Below, piece by piece: positions 35,304 through 45,579 of a DNA stretch of 64,000 bases. The translations under genes were made by a program, and so were the position numbers. Every line of letters starts with the position of its first letter. The first letter of the stretch is position 1. Under the pieces are notes generated by a model, which worked only from the letters and a program-made list of their open reading frames with translations, had not been told where the DNA came from and did not search any database. Source of the stretch: Oscillospiraceae bacterium (lineage in GTDB: Bacteria > Bacillota > Clostridia > UBA1212 > UBA1255); NCBI GenBank assembly GCA_015069185.1, contig SVJB01000003.1, positions 62,001 to 126,000 of the forward strand, read 5' to 3'.

Positions 35304-35630
35304 ATGAAACACGATGATTATATGGAAGATTCCATGCAGACATTTACACTTACAGATGAGGACGGCAACGATTATTTATTTAACTTGCTCGGTTTCGTTG
35401 ATTATGATGAAAAGCTTTATGCTGTTTTAGAACCTCAAGATGAAGAAGATGATGATGGCGTTGTTATAATGGAAACAACATTTACAAAAAGTAACGAACC
35501 GATTTTCACAATAGTTGAAGACTATGATTTGGCTGAGGAAATTCTGAACGAATATTATGACAATCTTGATCGTGAGTTTGATGACACAAATGATGAAACA
35601 TACGATGAAGATGACGAGGACGATGAATAA
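35304..35630 (+). CDS. yrzB: DUF1292 family protein (YrzB-like)
   Basis: A highly acidic 108-residue protein; the core (about 10-60) has the DUF1292 pattern FTLTDEDGNDYLF and YAVLEPQDEEDD. The C-terminal third is Asp/Glu-rich and likely unfolded. The function is unknown across Firmicutes. It is third in the ireB-ruvX-yrzB set, with the ATG at 35304 behind CGGAGGA. The metY gene follows after 25 nt, with no terminator between. Confidence 0.88.
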   Translation: MKHDDYMEDSMQTFTLTDEDGNDYLFNLLGFVDYDEKLYAVLEPQDEEDDDGVVIMETTFTKSNEPIFTIVEDYDLAEEILNEYYDNLDREFDDTNDETYDEDDEDDE

Positions 35631-35655
35631 TATTAGATAATAAAGGAGCAATAAC

Positions 35656-36936
35656 ATGCATATTAATACAAAATGTATACAGGCAGGATATAATCCGGCG
35701 AACGGAGAACCAAGAGTAGTACCGATTGTACAGAGTACAACGTATAAATATGAAACAGCTGGAGCCATGGGAGATTTATTTGATTTGAAAGCTTCTGGGT
35801 TCTTCTATACAAGACTTGCTAACCCCACAGTCGACGCTGTAGAGCAGAAACTTGCAGCTTTGGAAGGCGGCGTTGGTGCAGTACTTACTTCTTCCGGTCA
35901 GGCAGCATCGATGTATAGTGTGCTTAATATATGTAAAGCAGGAGATCATGTTATTTCTTCCAGCGCAATATATGGTGGTACTTTTAATCTTTTTAACAAA
36001 ACATTAAGAGACCTTGGTATTGATTTTACTTTCGTTTCACCGGACAGTACTGAAGAGGAACTTGCTGCTGCGTTTAAGGAGAATACAAAATGCGTATTTG
36101 CAGAGACTGTTTCAAATCCGTCTTTGGATGTGGTTGATATTGAGCTGTTTGCAAATGTTGCTCACGCTCACGGTGTGCCGCTTATAATTGATAATACTTT
36201 TGCTACTCCGATTAATTGCAGACCTTTTGAGTTTGGTGCTGATATTGTGGTACATTCTACTTCTAAATATTTAGATGGTCATGCTTGTGCGTTAGGTGGC
36301 GTTGTTATCGATAGCGGTAATTTTAACTGGGATAATGGCAAATTCCTTATGCTTACTACTCCTGATGAGACATACCACGGAGTAACATATACACAAAGCT
36401 TTGGAAATGCTGCATATATTACAAAACTTCGCACACATCTTATGAGAGATATGGGATGTATGATGTCACCTCAAAATGCTTTCTACCTGAATCTTGGTTT
36501 GGAAACATTGTTCCTGCGTATGGAAAGACATGTATCAAATGCAACTAAAGTGGCAGAGTTCTTAGAGGGACAGATGGCTACAGGTAAGATTACATGGGTA
36601 AACTATCCTGGCCTTAAATCCAATCCAAAATACGAGCTTGCTCGTAAATTGATGCCTGCCGGCAGCTGTGGCGTTGTGTCATTTGGAGTAAAAGGTGGCA
36701 GAGAAGGTGCTATTAAGTTTATGGAGGGTCTTAAAATTGCAGCGATTGTTACTCACGTAGCAGATGCAAGAACATGTGTACTGCATCCTGCAAGTACTAC
36801 ACACAGACAGTTATCTGATAGTGAACTTGAAGCATGCGGAGTATCTCCTGATCTTATAAGATTTTCTGTTGGTATTGAATATATTGATGATATTATTGAT
36901 GATATCAAACAAGCTTTAGATAAAATAGAAGGCTGA
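35656..36936 (+). CDS. metY: O-acetylhomoserine aminocarboxypropyltransferase (sulfhydrylase)
   Basis: PLP-dependent enzyme that makes homocysteine from O-acetylhomoserine and sulfide, feeding methionine synthesis. The PLP lysine is in the conserved STSKYLDGH segment, and the N-terminal cofactor region SSGQAASMYSVLN is intact. The length of 426 residues is right for the MetY/OAHS branch. Related Cys/Met enzymes (MetB, MetC) are shorter. The ATG at 35656 follows AAAGGAGC. It ends 4 nt before the first V-ATPase gene, so it is likely transcribed with that cluster. Confidence 0.92.
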   Translation: MHINTKCIQAGYNPANGEPRVVPIVQSTTYKYETAGAMGDLFDLKASGFFYTRLANPTVDAVEQKLAALEGGVGAVLTSSGQAASMYSVLNICKAGDHVISSSAIYGGTFNLFNKTLRDLGIDFTFVSPDSTEEELAAAFKENTKCVFAETVSNPSLDVVDIELFANVAHAHGVPLIIDNTFATPINCRPFEFGADIVVHSTSKYLDGHACALGGVVIDSGNFNWDNGKFLMLTTPDETYHGVTYTQSFGNAAYITKLRTHLMRDMGCMMSPQNAFYLNLGLETLFLRMERHVSNATKVAEFLEGQMATGKITWVNYPGLKSNPKYELARKLMPAGSCGVVSFGVKGGREGAIKFMEGLKIAAIVTHVADARTCVLHPASTTHRQLSDSELEACGVSPDLIRFSVGIEYIDDIIDDIKQALDKIEG

Positions 36937-36940
36937 TAAT

Positions 36941-37252
36941 ATGACTGATTTTTTGAGAGAAATTGAAAATGCTGAGAAGAAAGCAAGTGACATCGTTGAG
37001 CAAGCGAAGCAGGATGCACTTGATATAATTAAGCAAGCTGAGCAACAGGCAGAATTGTTAATTCAGGAAGCAGAATATAAGGCTGCTACTAACAGAAAAG
37101 CTATGATAAAAAATGCAGAAACAGATGCTTATTCAAGATGTAATGCAGAAGAAGCGCTACTTGATAAAAAAATCAGTAATATGAAATCAGTAGCTGAGCA
37201 AAACATGGACAGAGCAGTAGCTATTGTTGTTAAGAAAGCAAGGAGTGTTTAA
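36941..37252 (+). CDS. ntpF: V-type ATPase peripheral-stalk subunit (G/H-like, NtpF)
   Basis: 103 residues of almost pure alpha-helix with Glu/Lys/Ala/Gln heptads, as expected for the peripheral stalk that pairs with subunit E. It is the first of nine V-ATPase genes, in the same position as ntpF in the E. hirae operon. It overlaps the stop of the next gene by one base (ATGG at 37252), giving tight coupling. The call rests on coiled-coil character and position more than on sequence motifs. Confidence 0.8.
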   Translation: MTDFLREIENAEKKASDIVEQAKQDALDIIKQAEQQAELLIQEAEYKAATNRKAMIKNAETDAYSRCNAEEALLDKKISNMKSVAEQNMDRAVAIVVKKARSV

Positions 37253-39252
37253 TGGCTGTTGTTTCAATGCGCAAAATTTCATTTATAGGACTTAAGAAAG
37301 ATGAGCGTGATATCATTAACACGCTTATTAAGTTTGGTGCGGTTGAGATTAATGAAAATATTATACCTGATAACAATGACACTACTTACTCGGAAGTTAA
37401 AACTGTATCACCTGAGATAAATAGCATAAAGCAGGAGCAAAGTCGCCTTCAAGCAGCTATGAAGCTTTTGGAGGGTTATGACACTCGTAAGAAACCACTT
37501 TTTCATGTACTTAGAGATATAAGTGAAAAAGACTTTGAAGAGGTTATAAGTCGTAAGGCAGACTATTTCAATAAAATTGATGAAATTGAGCGTGTCCTAG
37601 CAGAAATATCAACACTTAAAGCAGAAAATATTGGTATTAATAAAACAATTTCATCTTTGACTGTATGGACAGACTATGCAGGCAGGCTATCTGACAACAA
37701 AACAAAAACTACAAAGACAGTTTTTTGTAGTCATTCGTCTCAGGAAATTCTGAATGATATTATAAAAGAGGTACAGGATGAGAATCTGCCAATTTATGTT
37801 AATACTGTAAGAAGCACAAAAGATGGAGCTTTTTTCACCATAACATATCATCATTCTGTTGAAAACATTACAGATAGTCTTATATTAAAATATCAGTGTG
37901 TAAGACATGAATTCGAATCTGTGGATACACCCTCAGCAAGTATCCAACAGCTTAGAGATCAACTCGATGCTAATATTGATAGAATTACATGCTTAGAAGA
38001 AAGCTTTGCAGAATATGGCAGCTTGCTTCCTGATCTTGAAATCCTTTATGATGCGAGTACTATTGAGATTGCCAAGGTTACTGCTCATGAGAAGATGAGT
38101 ACAACCAGGTGCACGTTTATGTTTGAAGGCTGGATCCCGCAGAAGAGTGAATCTGAAATTGCTGCTTGTTTATCGCAGGATTATATATGTCATATGAATT
38201 TCCGTGATCCTGAAGATGATGAACAGGTGCCTACTTTGCAACAAAACAATATACTTGGATCTACCGTAGAGAGCATGGGTAATATGTACAGCGTACTTTC
38301 TTACAGATCCCTTGATCCAAGCACTATTGGTGGTTTCTTCTTTATCTTTTTCTTCGGTCTTATGTTATCAGATGCAGGATACGGCGTCCTTGTTACTCTG
38401 GTTTGCGCAATTCTTCTTAAATTTGTGAAAATGCAGAAAAGCATGAAGCGTTTTATGACGTTGTTCTTGTTTGCAGGCATTTCCACTATTTTCTGGGGTG
38501 CTTTGTTTGGAAGCTGGTTCGGAAATCTTGCATATACGCTATCTTTAGGTAGTTTTACTATAAAACCATTATGGTTTGATCCAATCGCTAATACTGACCA
38601 CTTTATGGCCTTTTCAATGCTTTTGGGCGTTATACATATGTATGTTGCATTAGGATTTAATGCTGCAAATATGATAAGGCGCGGTAAATGGGTAGACGCT
38701 CTGTGTGATGTTGGATTTTGGTACATATTTTACACGGGAGAGATTCTGTTCCTTGTTCCTTATATTCCTTATTACAATGAACTGCCTATTGCAAATACAC
38801 TTCCTAAGATAGGAATGCCTTTGCTTATTGTAGGCTTCTTACTGATTTTATTTACAAAGGGACGTAAGTCCAAGAACATTTTTGTAAGGTTGTTCGGTGG
38901 CGTTACTTGCGTATACTCGCTTGTAAGTATGTTAAGTGATATTCTCTCGTATACGAGACTTATGGCAATGGGCCTTGCAACTGGAGTTATTATAAACGTA
39001 TTTAATGAAATCGCTGCAATGGCCGGGGGATTAGCAGGAGGCTTTGGATGGAGAATTATTTTCTTTATTATCGTTTTCGTAATTGCCAATATTTTCAACC
39101 TGCTTATTAACATGCTGGGTTCTTATGTAAATTCCTGTAGATTAATGTATATAGAATTCTTTGGTAAGTTCTATGAGGGAGACGGCAAAGAATTCGAACC
39201 GTTAATTCAGGAAACAGAATATATAAACATAGTACAAAACACAAATACTTAA
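37252..39252 (+). CDS. ntpI: V-type ATPase subunit I
   Basis: Membrane stator subunit (a-like), 666 residues: a cytosolic N-terminal half (about 1-345) with coiled-coil stretches, then about seven to eight membrane helices (from about 355), including the segment DILSYTRLMAMGLATG characteristic of the family. It forms the ion half-channels next to the K ring. It sits between ntpF and ntpK as in E. hirae. The ATG at 37252 overlaps the previous gene. Confidence 0.93.
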   Translation: MAVVSMRKISFIGLKKDERDIINTLIKFGAVEINENIIPDNNDTTYSEVKTVSPEINSIKQEQSRLQAAMKLLEGYDTRKKPLFHVLRDISEKDFEEVISRKADYFNKIDEIERVLAEISTLKAENIGINKTISSLTVWTDYAGRLSDNKTKTTKTVFCSHSSQEILNDIIKEVQDENLPIYVNTVRSTKDGAFFTITYHHSVENITDSLILKYQCVRHEFESVDTPSASIQQLRDQLDANIDRITCLEESFAEYGSLLPDLEILYDASTIEIAKVTAHEKMSTTRCTFMFEGWIPQKSESEIAACLSQDYICHMNFRDPEDDEQVPTLQQNNILGSTVESMGNMYSVLSYRSLDPSTIGGFFFIFFFGLMLSDAGYGVLVTLVCAILLKFVKMQKSMKRFMTLFLFAGISTIFWGALFGSWFGNLAYTLSLGSFTIKPLWFDPIANTDHFMAFSMLLGVIHMYVALGFNAANMIRRGKWVDALCDVGFWYIFYTGEILFLVPYIPYYNELPIANTLPKIGMPLLIVGFLLILFTKGRKSKNIFVRLFGGVTCVYSLVSMLSDILSYTRLMAMGLATGVIINVFNEIAAMAGGLAGGFGWRIIFFIIVFVIANIFNLLINMLGSYVNSCRLMYIEFFGKFYEGDGKEFEPLIQETEYINIVQNTNT

Positions 39253-39272
39253 ATTATTTAGGAGGGTATTTT

Positions 39273-39794
39273 ATGAATTACACATTATTTAGTAGCTTGA
39301 TTGCAACAGGAGAAGTTGTAGCTGACAAACCGGGGTTCTTTGAAAATGGTTTTGTTTGGGCTATATTTGGTATTGCTTTTGCAGTTATGCTAGCCGGTGT
39401 TGGATCTGCAAAAGGTGTTATGTGTGTAGGCTCATCCGGCCTTGGACTTATGTCTGAAGATCCGAAACAGTTTACTGCGTGCTTATTACTTACGCTTCTT
39501 CCAAGTACTCAGGGTATTTATGGCTTCGTTATTGCGTTCATGCTTCTTAATAAAGCAAATGAAATAGGCTTTGATGCAATTACTTTATCACAAGGACTTC
39601 AGCTTTTTGCTGCTGCTATTCCTGTTGGTATTGTGGGACTTGCTTCGGGTATTTTTCAAGGTAAAGTTGCAGCTGCTAGTATAGCTCTTGCAGCTAAACA
39701 GCCCAAACATTGGTCTAAAGGTATGATTATCACACTGACCGTTGAAATGTTTGCTCTGTTTGGATTCTTAATTTCTATTTTCATGATTGGATGA
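39273..39794 (+). CDS. ntpK: V-type ATPase subunit K (proteolipid ring), sodium-type ligands
   Basis: 173 residues in four membrane helices, a double-hairpin proteolipid. Residues matching the E. hirae NtpK sodium site (L61, T64, Q65, Q110, E139) are present as L76, T79, Q80, Q129 and E158, in the segments LLPSTQG, GIFQG and ITLTVEM. That set points to sodium, not proton, transport. The ATG at 39273 follows AGGAGGG. It is followed at 4 nt by ntpE. Confidence 0.95.
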   Translation: MNYTLFSSLIATGEVVADKPGFFENGFVWAIFGIAFAVMLAGVGSAKGVMCVGSSGLGLMSEDPKQFTACLLLTLLPSTQGIYGFVIAFMLLNKANEIGFDAITLSQGLQLFAAAIPVGIVGLASGIFQGKVAAASIALAAKQPKHWSKGMIITLTVEMFALFGFLISIFMIG

Positions 39795-39798
39795 TATA

Positions 39799-40398
39799 AT
39801 GACTGATAATTTATCAAGAATAATAGAAAAAATAATATCAGAAGCTCAGGATAAGGCAGATGAGATTCTAAAAGATGCCCGTGCTCAGGCACAGCAGATT
39901 ATGGAGCAGGCCGCTGAAGAGGCACAAATGCGTAATCAGGAAATAGTTTCAGTTGCGCAAAATGAGTCTCAAGCACTTAGAACGCGAATTGAGTCTAGCT
40001 TTAATATGCAAAAAAGAAGTAGTGTTTTAAGTGTAAAGCAAGAAATAATAGCTAAAGCATATGAACAGGCATTAGTACATTTACAAGGAATTAACGATGT
40101 GGCATATTTACAGATGCTTACAGACTTTGTAGTAAAGAGTGCAGGCTCGCAAAGCAATGATCCCATATATCTTATTTTATGTGAAAAAGATATGGTAAGA
40201 GCCGCTTCTATAGTAGACAGCTGCAGTAAGGCGCTAGCAAATCGGCAAATAAAACTTGGCGATAAAACAGTTAATGCCACAGGCGGATTAATTGTAAGAA
40301 TTGGAGATATAATGCAGAATTACACATTTGAGGCTATTATTGATAGTATCAAAAACGATTGCGACATTGAAGTGTCTAAAATACTTTTTTCAGAATAA
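39799..40398 (+). CDS. ntpE: V-type ATPase subunit E
   Basis: Peripheral-stalk subunit of 199 residues from the ATG at 39799: a long N-terminal helix (about 1-85) rich in Glu, Ala and Gln, then a mixed C-terminal domain. The frame also has a TTG at 39787, but that lies inside the end of ntpK. It pairs with the G-like subunit (36941) in the stalk. ntpC follows 9 nt later. Confidence 0.88.
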   Translation: MTDNLSRIIEKIISEAQDKADEILKDARAQAQQIMEQAAEEAQMRNQEIVSVAQNESQALRTRIESSFNMQKRSSVLSVKQEIIAKAYEQALVHLQGINDVAYLQMLTDFVVKSAGSQSNDPIYLILCEKDMVRAASIVDSCSKALANRQIKLGDKTVNATGGLIVRIGDIMQNYTFEAIIDSIKNDCDIEVSKILFSE

Positions 40399-40407
40399 GG
40401 AGTAGCT

Positions 40408-41439
40408 ATGCCCGGTAGTGAGTTATATGCATATGCAGTAGGACGAATAAGAGCTATGGAAAACAGGTTGTTTGATAGAAGCTTGTTGGAGAGAATGATC
40501 GATGCACCATCTTCTCCGGCTTGCCTTGCTATGCTTACTGAAGCTGGATATCCTACCCCCGAAGGAAATGATATCCCAGCGGTTCGTGCGTATATAAAAA
40601 GTTTGGATAGCTATGAATTAAGTGTAATCCATGAACTTAAATCATTTTCACCGGAGCCAGAGCTTTTTAATATATTCGCATTGAAAAGAGATTATTTCAA
40701 TGTGAAAATATTACTCAAAAGCGCAGGTAAAGAACTTGCTATACAAGAACTTCGTGATGGTGGTGTTCTGTCTACAAAAGAAATAAGAAAAGCTTTTATG
40801 GACGGTGATTATAGTAAATTGCCCGCAAATATGCAGAAGGTTTTATCTGATGCAGGAAAAATAATTGCCCAGAGTGAAAATGTTCAATATGCAGACTTAC
40901 TTCTCGACAAAGCTTATTTTGACGACTGTAGGGATCTGTGCAAGAGAGCTCAAAGACCCGATACTCGTAAATTTTTGAAGAAGTTTATAGATATAGAAAC
41001 AGATCTGTTTAATCTATCTACTATGATGAGGATAAGAAAAAGAGGACTTCAGGAAGATATTGCAGTTACCCTTATGGAAAAAGCCTACGTATCCGGAGCT
41101 CTTTCTCAAGATTATATGATCCAGATGATAAGAAGCGATGATGCAAACATCAAACTATCTCTTGAAAAGACAGAATACGCTAAGCTGGTTACTGAAGGCT
41201 TGAACAGATATGAAATAACGGGTAGTTTATCTCATCTTGAGAAGCTATGTGATGATTATATAATGGCTTTTCTTATAGAAGCCGGTAAAAATGCCTTCGG
41301 CATTGAAGCCTTATTCGCATATTTTGTAGGAAAAGAACGTGAAATTACAAATATTCGTCTTGTTTTAATAGGTAAACTTAATGATTTACAGCCAAATGAA
41401 TTAAGACAACGAGTAAGAGATTTGAGAGTAAAAAAATAA
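40408..41439 (+). CDS. ntpC: V-type ATPase subunit C (d-like)
   Basis: 343 residues; an all-helical socket subunit that links the central stalk to the K ring. Segments RIRAMENRLFDRSLLERM at the start and FAYFVGKEREITNIRLVLIGKL near the end match the family. The ATG at 40408 follows AAGGAG. It is fifth in the operon, at the usual place between E and F. Confidence 0.92.
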   Translation: MPGSELYAYAVGRIRAMENRLFDRSLLERMIDAPSSPACLAMLTEAGYPTPEGNDIPAVRAYIKSLDSYELSVIHELKSFSPEPELFNIFALKRDYFNVKILLKSAGKELAIQELRDGGVLSTKEIRKAFMDGDYSKLPANMQKVLSDAGKIIAQSENVQYADLLLDKAYFDDCRDLCKRAQRPDTRKFLKKFIDIETDLFNLSTMMRIRKRGLQEDIAVTLMEKAYVSGALSQDYMIQMIRSDDANIKLSLEKTEYAKLVTEGLNRYEITGSLSHLEKLCDDYIMAFLIEAGKNAFGIEALFAYFVGKEREITNIRLVLIGKLNDLQPNELRQRVRDLRVKK

Positions 41440-41456
41440 GTCGGGAAAGAATCAAT

Positions 41457-41777
41457 ATGAAAATCGGAGTACTTGGTGACAATGAAAATGTAATAGGATA
41501 CAGAGCGCTGGGATTTGATGTGGTTAGTTGCGATACAAAGGAAGCTGCTGAACAGGGACTTAAGAAGCTTGCGGAAGAATGCGCAGTTATATTTGTTATA
41601 GAAGAAACATCTTTGCTGATTCAGGATGCTATTGCCCAGTATCATCAGCAGAAAATACCTGCTGTAATACTAATACCGGGCGGTAATGGATCTACAGGTA
41701 TTGGAATGAAGGCTTTGAATCTTCAGGTAGAGAAAGCGGTTGGAAGTAATATTTTGGAGGATAAAGATAATGATTGA
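41457..41777 (+). CDS. ntpG: V-type ATPase subunit F (NtpG)
   Basis: 106 residues with an alpha/beta fold; the N-terminal [19 protein letters not shown] is typical of the central-shaft F subunit. The end, [12 protein letters not shown], is the conserved C-terminal helix region. The ATG at 41457 follows GGGAAAG. The last 8 bases overlap the start of the subunit A gene. Confidence 0.92.
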   Translation: MKIGVLGDNENVIGYRALGFDVVSCDTKEAAEQGLKKLAEECAVIFVIEETSLLIQDAIAQYHQQKIPAVILIPGGNGSTGIGMKALNLQVEKAVGSNILEDKDND

Positions 41778-43539
41778 AGGTACAATTGTTAAAATATCAG
41801 GACCACTCGTTGTTGCAAGTGGAATGGCGCAAGCTAATATGTACGATATGGTTAAGATTGGAGATATGGGTCTCACTGGTGAAATATTAGAGATTCATGG
41901 TGACAAGGCTTCTATTCAGGTATATGAAGAAACTGCAGGCCTTTCTTTGGGGCAGAAAGTAATATCAACCGGTATTCCTCTTAGCGTTGAGTTAGCTCCC
42001 GGCTTAATCAGAAGCATATTTGATGGTATACAAAGACCTCTTGAGAAAATGTACGCTATTCAGGGACATAATATCGCCAGAGGTATTAATATTCCTTCTA
42101 TTGACAGAGAAGCAAAATGGCTATTCAAACCTGCTGTCTCTGTAGGAGATTATGTTGTGCCAGGAGATATAATCGGAACTTGTGATGAATCAGAAATAAT
42201 AGAACACAAGATTATGGTCCCTAAGGGTGTCTCTGGTACTATAACAGAAATATACGAAGGAGCCTTTACTGTTATAGAAAAGATAGGTTCTGTAACACTG
42301 GATAGTGGCAACCAGGTAGACCTTAAGATGTTACAAACCTGGCCGGTGCGTGTAGGTAGACCATATGCCAAGAAATTATCTCCTGATATGCCATTAGCAA
42401 CAGGACAACGAGTAATTGACACAATGTTTCCTATCGCCAAGGGTGGTGTTGCAGCAGTTCCCGGTCCTTTTGGTAGCGGTAAGACCGTAGTACAGCATCA
42501 GCTAGCAAAATGGGCAGATGCACAGATCGTAGTTTATATCGGTTGCGGTGAACGCGGAAATGAAATGACCGATGTACTTAATGAGTTTCCTGAATTAAAA
42601 GATCCAAAAACAGGTAAATCTCTTATGGAAAGAACAGTATTGATTGCTAATACTTCGGATATGCCGGTTGCTGCAAGAGAGGCATCTATATACACAGGTA
42701 TTACAATTGCTGAATACTACAGAGATATGGGATATGATGTTGCTATTATGGCCGACTCTACATCAAGATGGGCAGAAGCTTTAAGAGAGTTATCAGGACG
42801 TCTTGAGGAAATGCCGGGTGAAGAAGGTTATCCTGCATACTTAGGCTCACGCTTGGCACAGTTCTATGAAAGAGCCGGTCGTGTTATTAGTCTTGGCTCA
42901 AAGGGAAGAGAAGGAACACTTACTGCAATTGGCGCTGTATCTCCGCCCGGAGGCGATATCTCAGAACCTGTTTCACAAGCAACACTCAGAATAGTAAAAG
43001 TATTCTGGGGACTTGATTCGTCACTGGCATATGCAAGACATTTCCCCGCGATTAACTGGCTTAACAGTTATTCATTGTACACAGATAGTCTTGCAGATTG
43101 GTATGAAGAAAATATTTCGAAAAGATGGAATACTAAGAGACTTCTTTTCATGCAGCTACTACAGAAGGAAGCAGAGCTTCAGGAAATTGTTAAACTGGTA
43201 GGTGTGGATTCTTTATCTGCTTCTGATAGATTAATATTGGAAGTGGCCAGAACAATCAGAGAAGACTATCTGCATCAAAATGCTTTTCACGAGATAGACA
43301 CATATACTACGTTTAAAAAGCAAAACAGCATGATGGATTTGATAATTGCATATTATACACTTGGCTCGGACGCCTTGAGGCGTGGTGTAAACTTTAATAA
43401 AATTGAGAAACTTGTAGCCAGAGAAAAAATAGGTCGTATTAAATACGTTCCTGAAAATGACATTGATAGAGAAGTAAAAGCAATTTCAGACATGATGAAT
43501 AGCGAGATAACTCAGCTCATTTCTCAAATAGGAGGATAA
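41770..43539 (+). CDS. ntpA: V-type ATPase catalytic subunit A
   Basis: Catalytic nucleotide-binding subunit, 589 residues from the ATG at 41770 behind GGAGGA. The P-loop GPFGSGKT is at 232-239, preceded by the non-homologous insert (about 110-190) that marks V/A-type A subunits. The downstream segments SRWAEALRE and PPGGDISEP are intact. An in-frame ATG at 41740 lies within the previous gene and has no ribosome site. Each A alternates with B in the hexamer. Confidence 0.96.
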   Translation: MIEGTIVKISGPLVVASGMAQANMYDMVKIGDMGLTGEILEIHGDKASIQVYEETAGLSLGQKVISTGIPLSVELAPGLIRSIFDGIQRPLEKMYAIQGHNIARGINIPSIDREAKWLFKPAVSVGDYVVPGDIIGTCDESEIIEHKIMVPKGVSGTITEIYEGAFTVIEKIGSVTLDSGNQVDLKMLQTWPVRVGRPYAKKLSPDMPLATGQRVIDTMFPIAKGGVAAVPGPFGSGKTVVQHQLAKWADAQIVVYIGCGERGNEMTDVLNEFPELKDPKTGKSLMERTVLIANTSDMPVAAREASIYTGITIAEYYRDMGYDVAIMADSTSRWAEALRELSGRLEEMPGEEGYPAYLGSRLAQFYERAGRVISLGSKGREGTLTAIGAVSPPGGDISEPVSQATLRIVKVFWGLDSSLAYARHFPAINWLNSYSLYTDSLADWYEENISKRWNTKRLLFMQLLQKEAELQEIVKLVGVDSLSASDRLILEVARTIREDYLHQNAFHEIDTYTTFKKQNSMMDLIIAYYTLGSDALRRGVNFNKIEKLVAREKIGRIKYVPENDIDREVKAISDMMNSEITQLISQIGG

Positions 43540-43540
43540 T

Positions 43541-44920
43541 ATGTTTAAAGAATATAAGACAATTTATGAAATAGCAGGGCCTCTTATGATGCTTAAACAA
43601 GTTACAGACGTAAGTCTTGGTGAGTTAGGTGAGATTAAGCTGGCAAATGGTGAAAAAAGACTCTGTAAAGTGTTAGAAATTGACGGTACTAACTGTATTG
43701 TACAGTTATTTGAAAATTCAGCAGGCATAAATCTTTCTGAAAGTACAGTCAAATTCTTAGGTCATGGAGTAGAACTTAATGTATCTCCTGATATATTAGG
43801 TAGAGTCTTTGATGGAATGGGACGACCTATAGACGGAGGACCGGAAATCATTCCTGAAAAAAGACTTGATATTAATGGACTTCCTATGAATCCTGCTGCA
43901 AGAGATTATCCTTCTGAATTTATACAGACAGGTGTTAGCGCGATTGACGGACTTAATACTCTTGTAAGAGGGCAGAAGCTTCCTATCTTCTCAGCATCAG
44001 GTCTCCCGCATGCAAATCTTGCAGTACAGATTGCCAGACAAGCTAAAGTACTTGGCACAGATAGCAACTTCGCAGTTGTATTTGCAGCAATGGGAATTAC
44101 ATTTGAAGAGGCGAATTTCTTTATAGAAGACTTTAACAAAACAGGCGCTATTGATAGGACTGTTTTATTTATGAATCTGGCAAACGACCCGGCAGTAGAA
44201 CGTATATCAACTCCTAAAATGGCTCTTACAGCAGCAGAGTATCTTGCTTTTGACCTTAACATGCACGTACTTGTTATTATGACAGATATAACGTATTATG
44301 CAGAAGCGCTGCGTGAGATATCGGCAGCTCGTAAGGAAGTGCCTGGACGACGTGGATATCCAGGATACCTGTACACAGACCTGGCTACACTTTATGAGCG
44401 TGCAGGACGTAAGAAAGGAATAGACGGAAGTATTACCTTGATACCAATTCTTACAATGCCGGAAGATGATAAAACCCATCCTATTCCTGACCTTACAGGA
44501 TATATTACAGAAGGACAGATTATTTTAAGTAGAGAATTACATCGTAAGGGTGTGGTGCCACCTATCGATGTACTTCCATCCTTATCCCGTCTTAAAGATA
44601 AAGGTATAGGAAAAGGTAAGACACGTGAGGATCATGCAGACACAATGAACCAGTTGTTTGCAGCGTATTCGCGAGGCAAGGAATGCAGAGAATTAGCCAC
44701 AATCTTAGGTGAATCTGCTCTTTCTGAAACAGATAGATTGTATGCACAGTTTTCGGAGAACTTTGAAAATCTTTATGTTTCACAAGGCTTTAAGACAAAT
44801 AGAAGTATTGAGGAAACTCTGAATATAGGTTGGCAACTGCTTAAAATATTGCCAAAATCAGAACTTAAGCGTATCAGAGACGAATACATTGACAAATATC
44901 TTGAAAAGGATGGTAATTAA
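43541..44920 (+). CDS. ntpB: V-type ATPase subunit B
   Basis: Non-catalytic regulatory nucleotide-site subunit, 459 residues. The P-loop region is degenerate ([11 protein letters not shown] instead of GxxxxGKT), as is normal for B subunits, and [17 protein letters not shown] sequence (residues near 268-280) marks the family. It begins 1 nt after the stop of subunit A, behind GGAGGA. The stop overlaps the subunit D start by one base. Confidence 0.96.
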   Translation: MFKEYKTIYEIAGPLMMLKQVTDVSLGELGEIKLANGEKRLCKVLEIDGTNCIVQLFENSAGINLSESTVKFLGHGVELNVSPDILGRVFDGMGRPIDGGPEIIPEKRLDINGLPMNPAARDYPSEFIQTGVSAIDGLNTLVRGQKLPIFSASGLPHANLAVQIARQAKVLGTDSNFAVVFAAMGITFEEANFFIEDFNKTGAIDRTVLFMNLANDPAVERISTPKMALTAAEYLAFDLNMHVLVIMTDITYYAEALREISAARKEVPGRRGYPGYLYTDLATLYERAGRKKGIDGSITLIPILTMPEDDKTHPIPDLTGYITEGQIILSRELHRKGVVPPIDVLPSLSRLKDKGIGKGKTREDHADTMNQLFAAYSRGKECRELATILGESALSETDRLYAQFSENFENLYVSQGFKTNRSIEETLNIGWQLLKILPKSELKRIRDEYIDKYLEKDGN

Positions 44921-45555
44921 TGGCACGTCTTAATGTTAACCCGACTCGTATGGAGTTGACAAAACTGAAAAAAAGGCTGATGACAGCAAGGCGAGGACAC
45001 AAACTTCTCAAAGATAAAAGAGATGAACTTATGAAAAGGTTCATTGAGATTATTAAAGAAAACCAGAAGCTGCGTCTCAAATTGGAAAACATGGCAACCG
45101 ATGCATCTAAGAGCTTTGTAATGGCAGGTGCATTAACTTCTCAGGAAAGCTTAGCCGAAGCGCTTTCTTATCCTTCGTGCAAAGTTGATGTTCAGGTATC
45201 TGATAGAAATATAATGGGAGTAACTGTTCCGGAGTTTTCGTATAGTATCAAGGAAGGAAGCAGCGAGCCGTATAGCTATGGTTTTTTAAATACAAGCAGT
45301 GAACTTGACAGTGCCGTTTTTAAAATGCATAATATGCTTTCGGTGCTTTTAGAACTTGCCGGAGTAGAAAAAGCTGCCCAGCTACTTGCTGTGGAGATAG
45401 AACACACAAGGCGAAGGGTAAATGCACTGGAATATATTATGATTCCTCAATTGGAGGAAACTATAAAATATATAACAATGAAAATGGAAGAAAACGAAAG
45501 AGGCAATATAACAAGACTTATGAAAGTCAAGGATATGGTCCTCGAAAAAAAATAA
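44920..45555 (+). CDS. ntpD: V-type ATPase subunit D
   Basis: Central rotor shaft, 211 residues of long helices; the conserved N-terminal pattern NPTRMELTKLKKRL and the C-terminal RRVNALEYIMIPQLEETIKYI are both clear. It is the last V-ATPase gene of the cluster; the ntpH and ntpJ genes of E. hirae are absent. purL follows after 24 nt with no terminator between. Confidence 0.95.
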   Translation: MARLNVNPTRMELTKLKKRLMTARRGHKLLKDKRDELMKRFIEIIKENQKLRLKLENMATDASKSFVMAGALTSQESLAEALSYPSCKVDVQVSDRNIMGVTVPEFSYSIKEGSSEPYSYGFLNTSSELDSAVFKMHNMLSVLLELAGVEKAAQLLAVEIEHTRRRVNALEYIMIPQLEETIKYITMKMEENERGNITRLMKVKDMVLEKK

Positions 45556-45579
45556 AATAACCGTTGAAAGGAAATTGTA

